Below, piece after piece: positions 6,620 through 6,762 of a DNA stretch of 6,762 bases. Location of the stretch: assembly GCA_014379665.1 (NCBI GenBank), contig JACMLK010000129.1, positions 1 through 6,762 of the forward strand, given 5' to 3'. The translations under genes and the position numbers were made by a program. The stretch's first letter is position 1. Each line of letters opens with the position of its first letter. A model generated the notes under the pieces. The model was not told where the DNA came from, ran no database searches, and saw only the letters and a program-made list of their open reading frames with translations. This DNA comes from Saprospiraceae bacterium (lineage in GTDB: Bacteria; Bacteroidota; Bacteroidia; Chitinophagales; Saprospiraceae).

Positions 6620-6762
6620 ATGACATTTGAAATAGAAGGAATACTTCATAAAAAATACGAAGTTGAAAACAAATCAAGTTCGTTCCAGACCAGAGAGTTT
6701 GTGATCACAACCGATGGCACATATCCTCAATATGTGAAGTTTCAATTGACACAGGAAAAATG
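6620..6762 (+). CDS. DUF3127 family protein (3' truncated by window edge)
   Basis: An open frame starts at ATG 6620 and runs off the window after 47 codons. The visible residues (FEIEGILHKKYEVENKSS, FQTREFVITT, then YPQYVKFQLTQEK) match the start of DUF3127 as I remember it. This is a small, mainly Bacteroidota family that I recall as possibly having an OB-like fold related to single-strand DNA binding. The pattern of short beta strands with a basic 'HKKY' and 'TREF' fits, but the function is unproven. The gene lies 28 bp after proS with no terminator-like hairpin between them, so read-through from proS is likely. The upstream sequence AAAAGAGAAA is purine-rich and serves as a weak ribosome site. 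Confidence 0.8.
   Translation, partial: MTFEIEGILHKKYEVENKSSSFQTREFVITTDGTYPQYVKFQLTQEK

Overview
The window looks like ordinary chromosomal DNA from a member of the Bacteroidota. The evidence is its AT-rich composition, DUF2480 and DUF3127 proteins, an OmpP1/FadL-type barrel with an 'FG|QN' signal cleavage, the archaeal/eukaryotic-type prolyl-tRNA synthetase common in this phylum, and a TAnnTTTG-type promoter element. I cannot name the genus. I see no insertion sequence, phage gene, CRISPR array, tRNA or rRNA.

Layout from left to right. (1) A plus-strand cluster with short gaps: the 3' part of scpB (2-373), a DUF2480 protein (404-931) and a membrane-anchored lytic transglycosylase (953-1861). 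It is probably one transcript joining chromosome segregation and cell-wall functions. (2) A 49-bp convergent junction with a small hairpin. (3) Two minus-strand genes for exported proteins: an OmpP1/FadL-like outer-membrane barrel (1911-3389) and, upstream of it in transcription order, a secreted low-complexity Asn/Gly/Trp/Tyr- then Ser/Arg-rich protein (3487-4836). A good intrinsic terminator lies between them, only about 20 nt before the barrel gene's start codon. (4) A 285-bp divergent intergenic region (4837-5121). (5) On the plus strand, proS (5122-6591) followed 28 bp later by the start of a DUF3127 gene (6620 to the window end).

The least explained part is the divergent region. A perfect match to the Bacteroidota -7 promoter element (4909-4916) would start a transcript a few nucleotides before the left arm of a long imperfect inverted repeat. 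The arms are 4928-4955 and 5044-5069, with about 25 possible base pairs enclosing 88 nt. A separate perfect 8-bp hairpin (5069-5088) follows directly, 33 nt before the proS start codon. This may be a structured proS leader, a small RNA, or a short element with terminal inverted repeats. The second item of interest is the low-complexity secreted protein, which contains exact 27-bp tandem repeats and a more specific-looking central module. Everything else appears to be housekeeping or common envelope functions.
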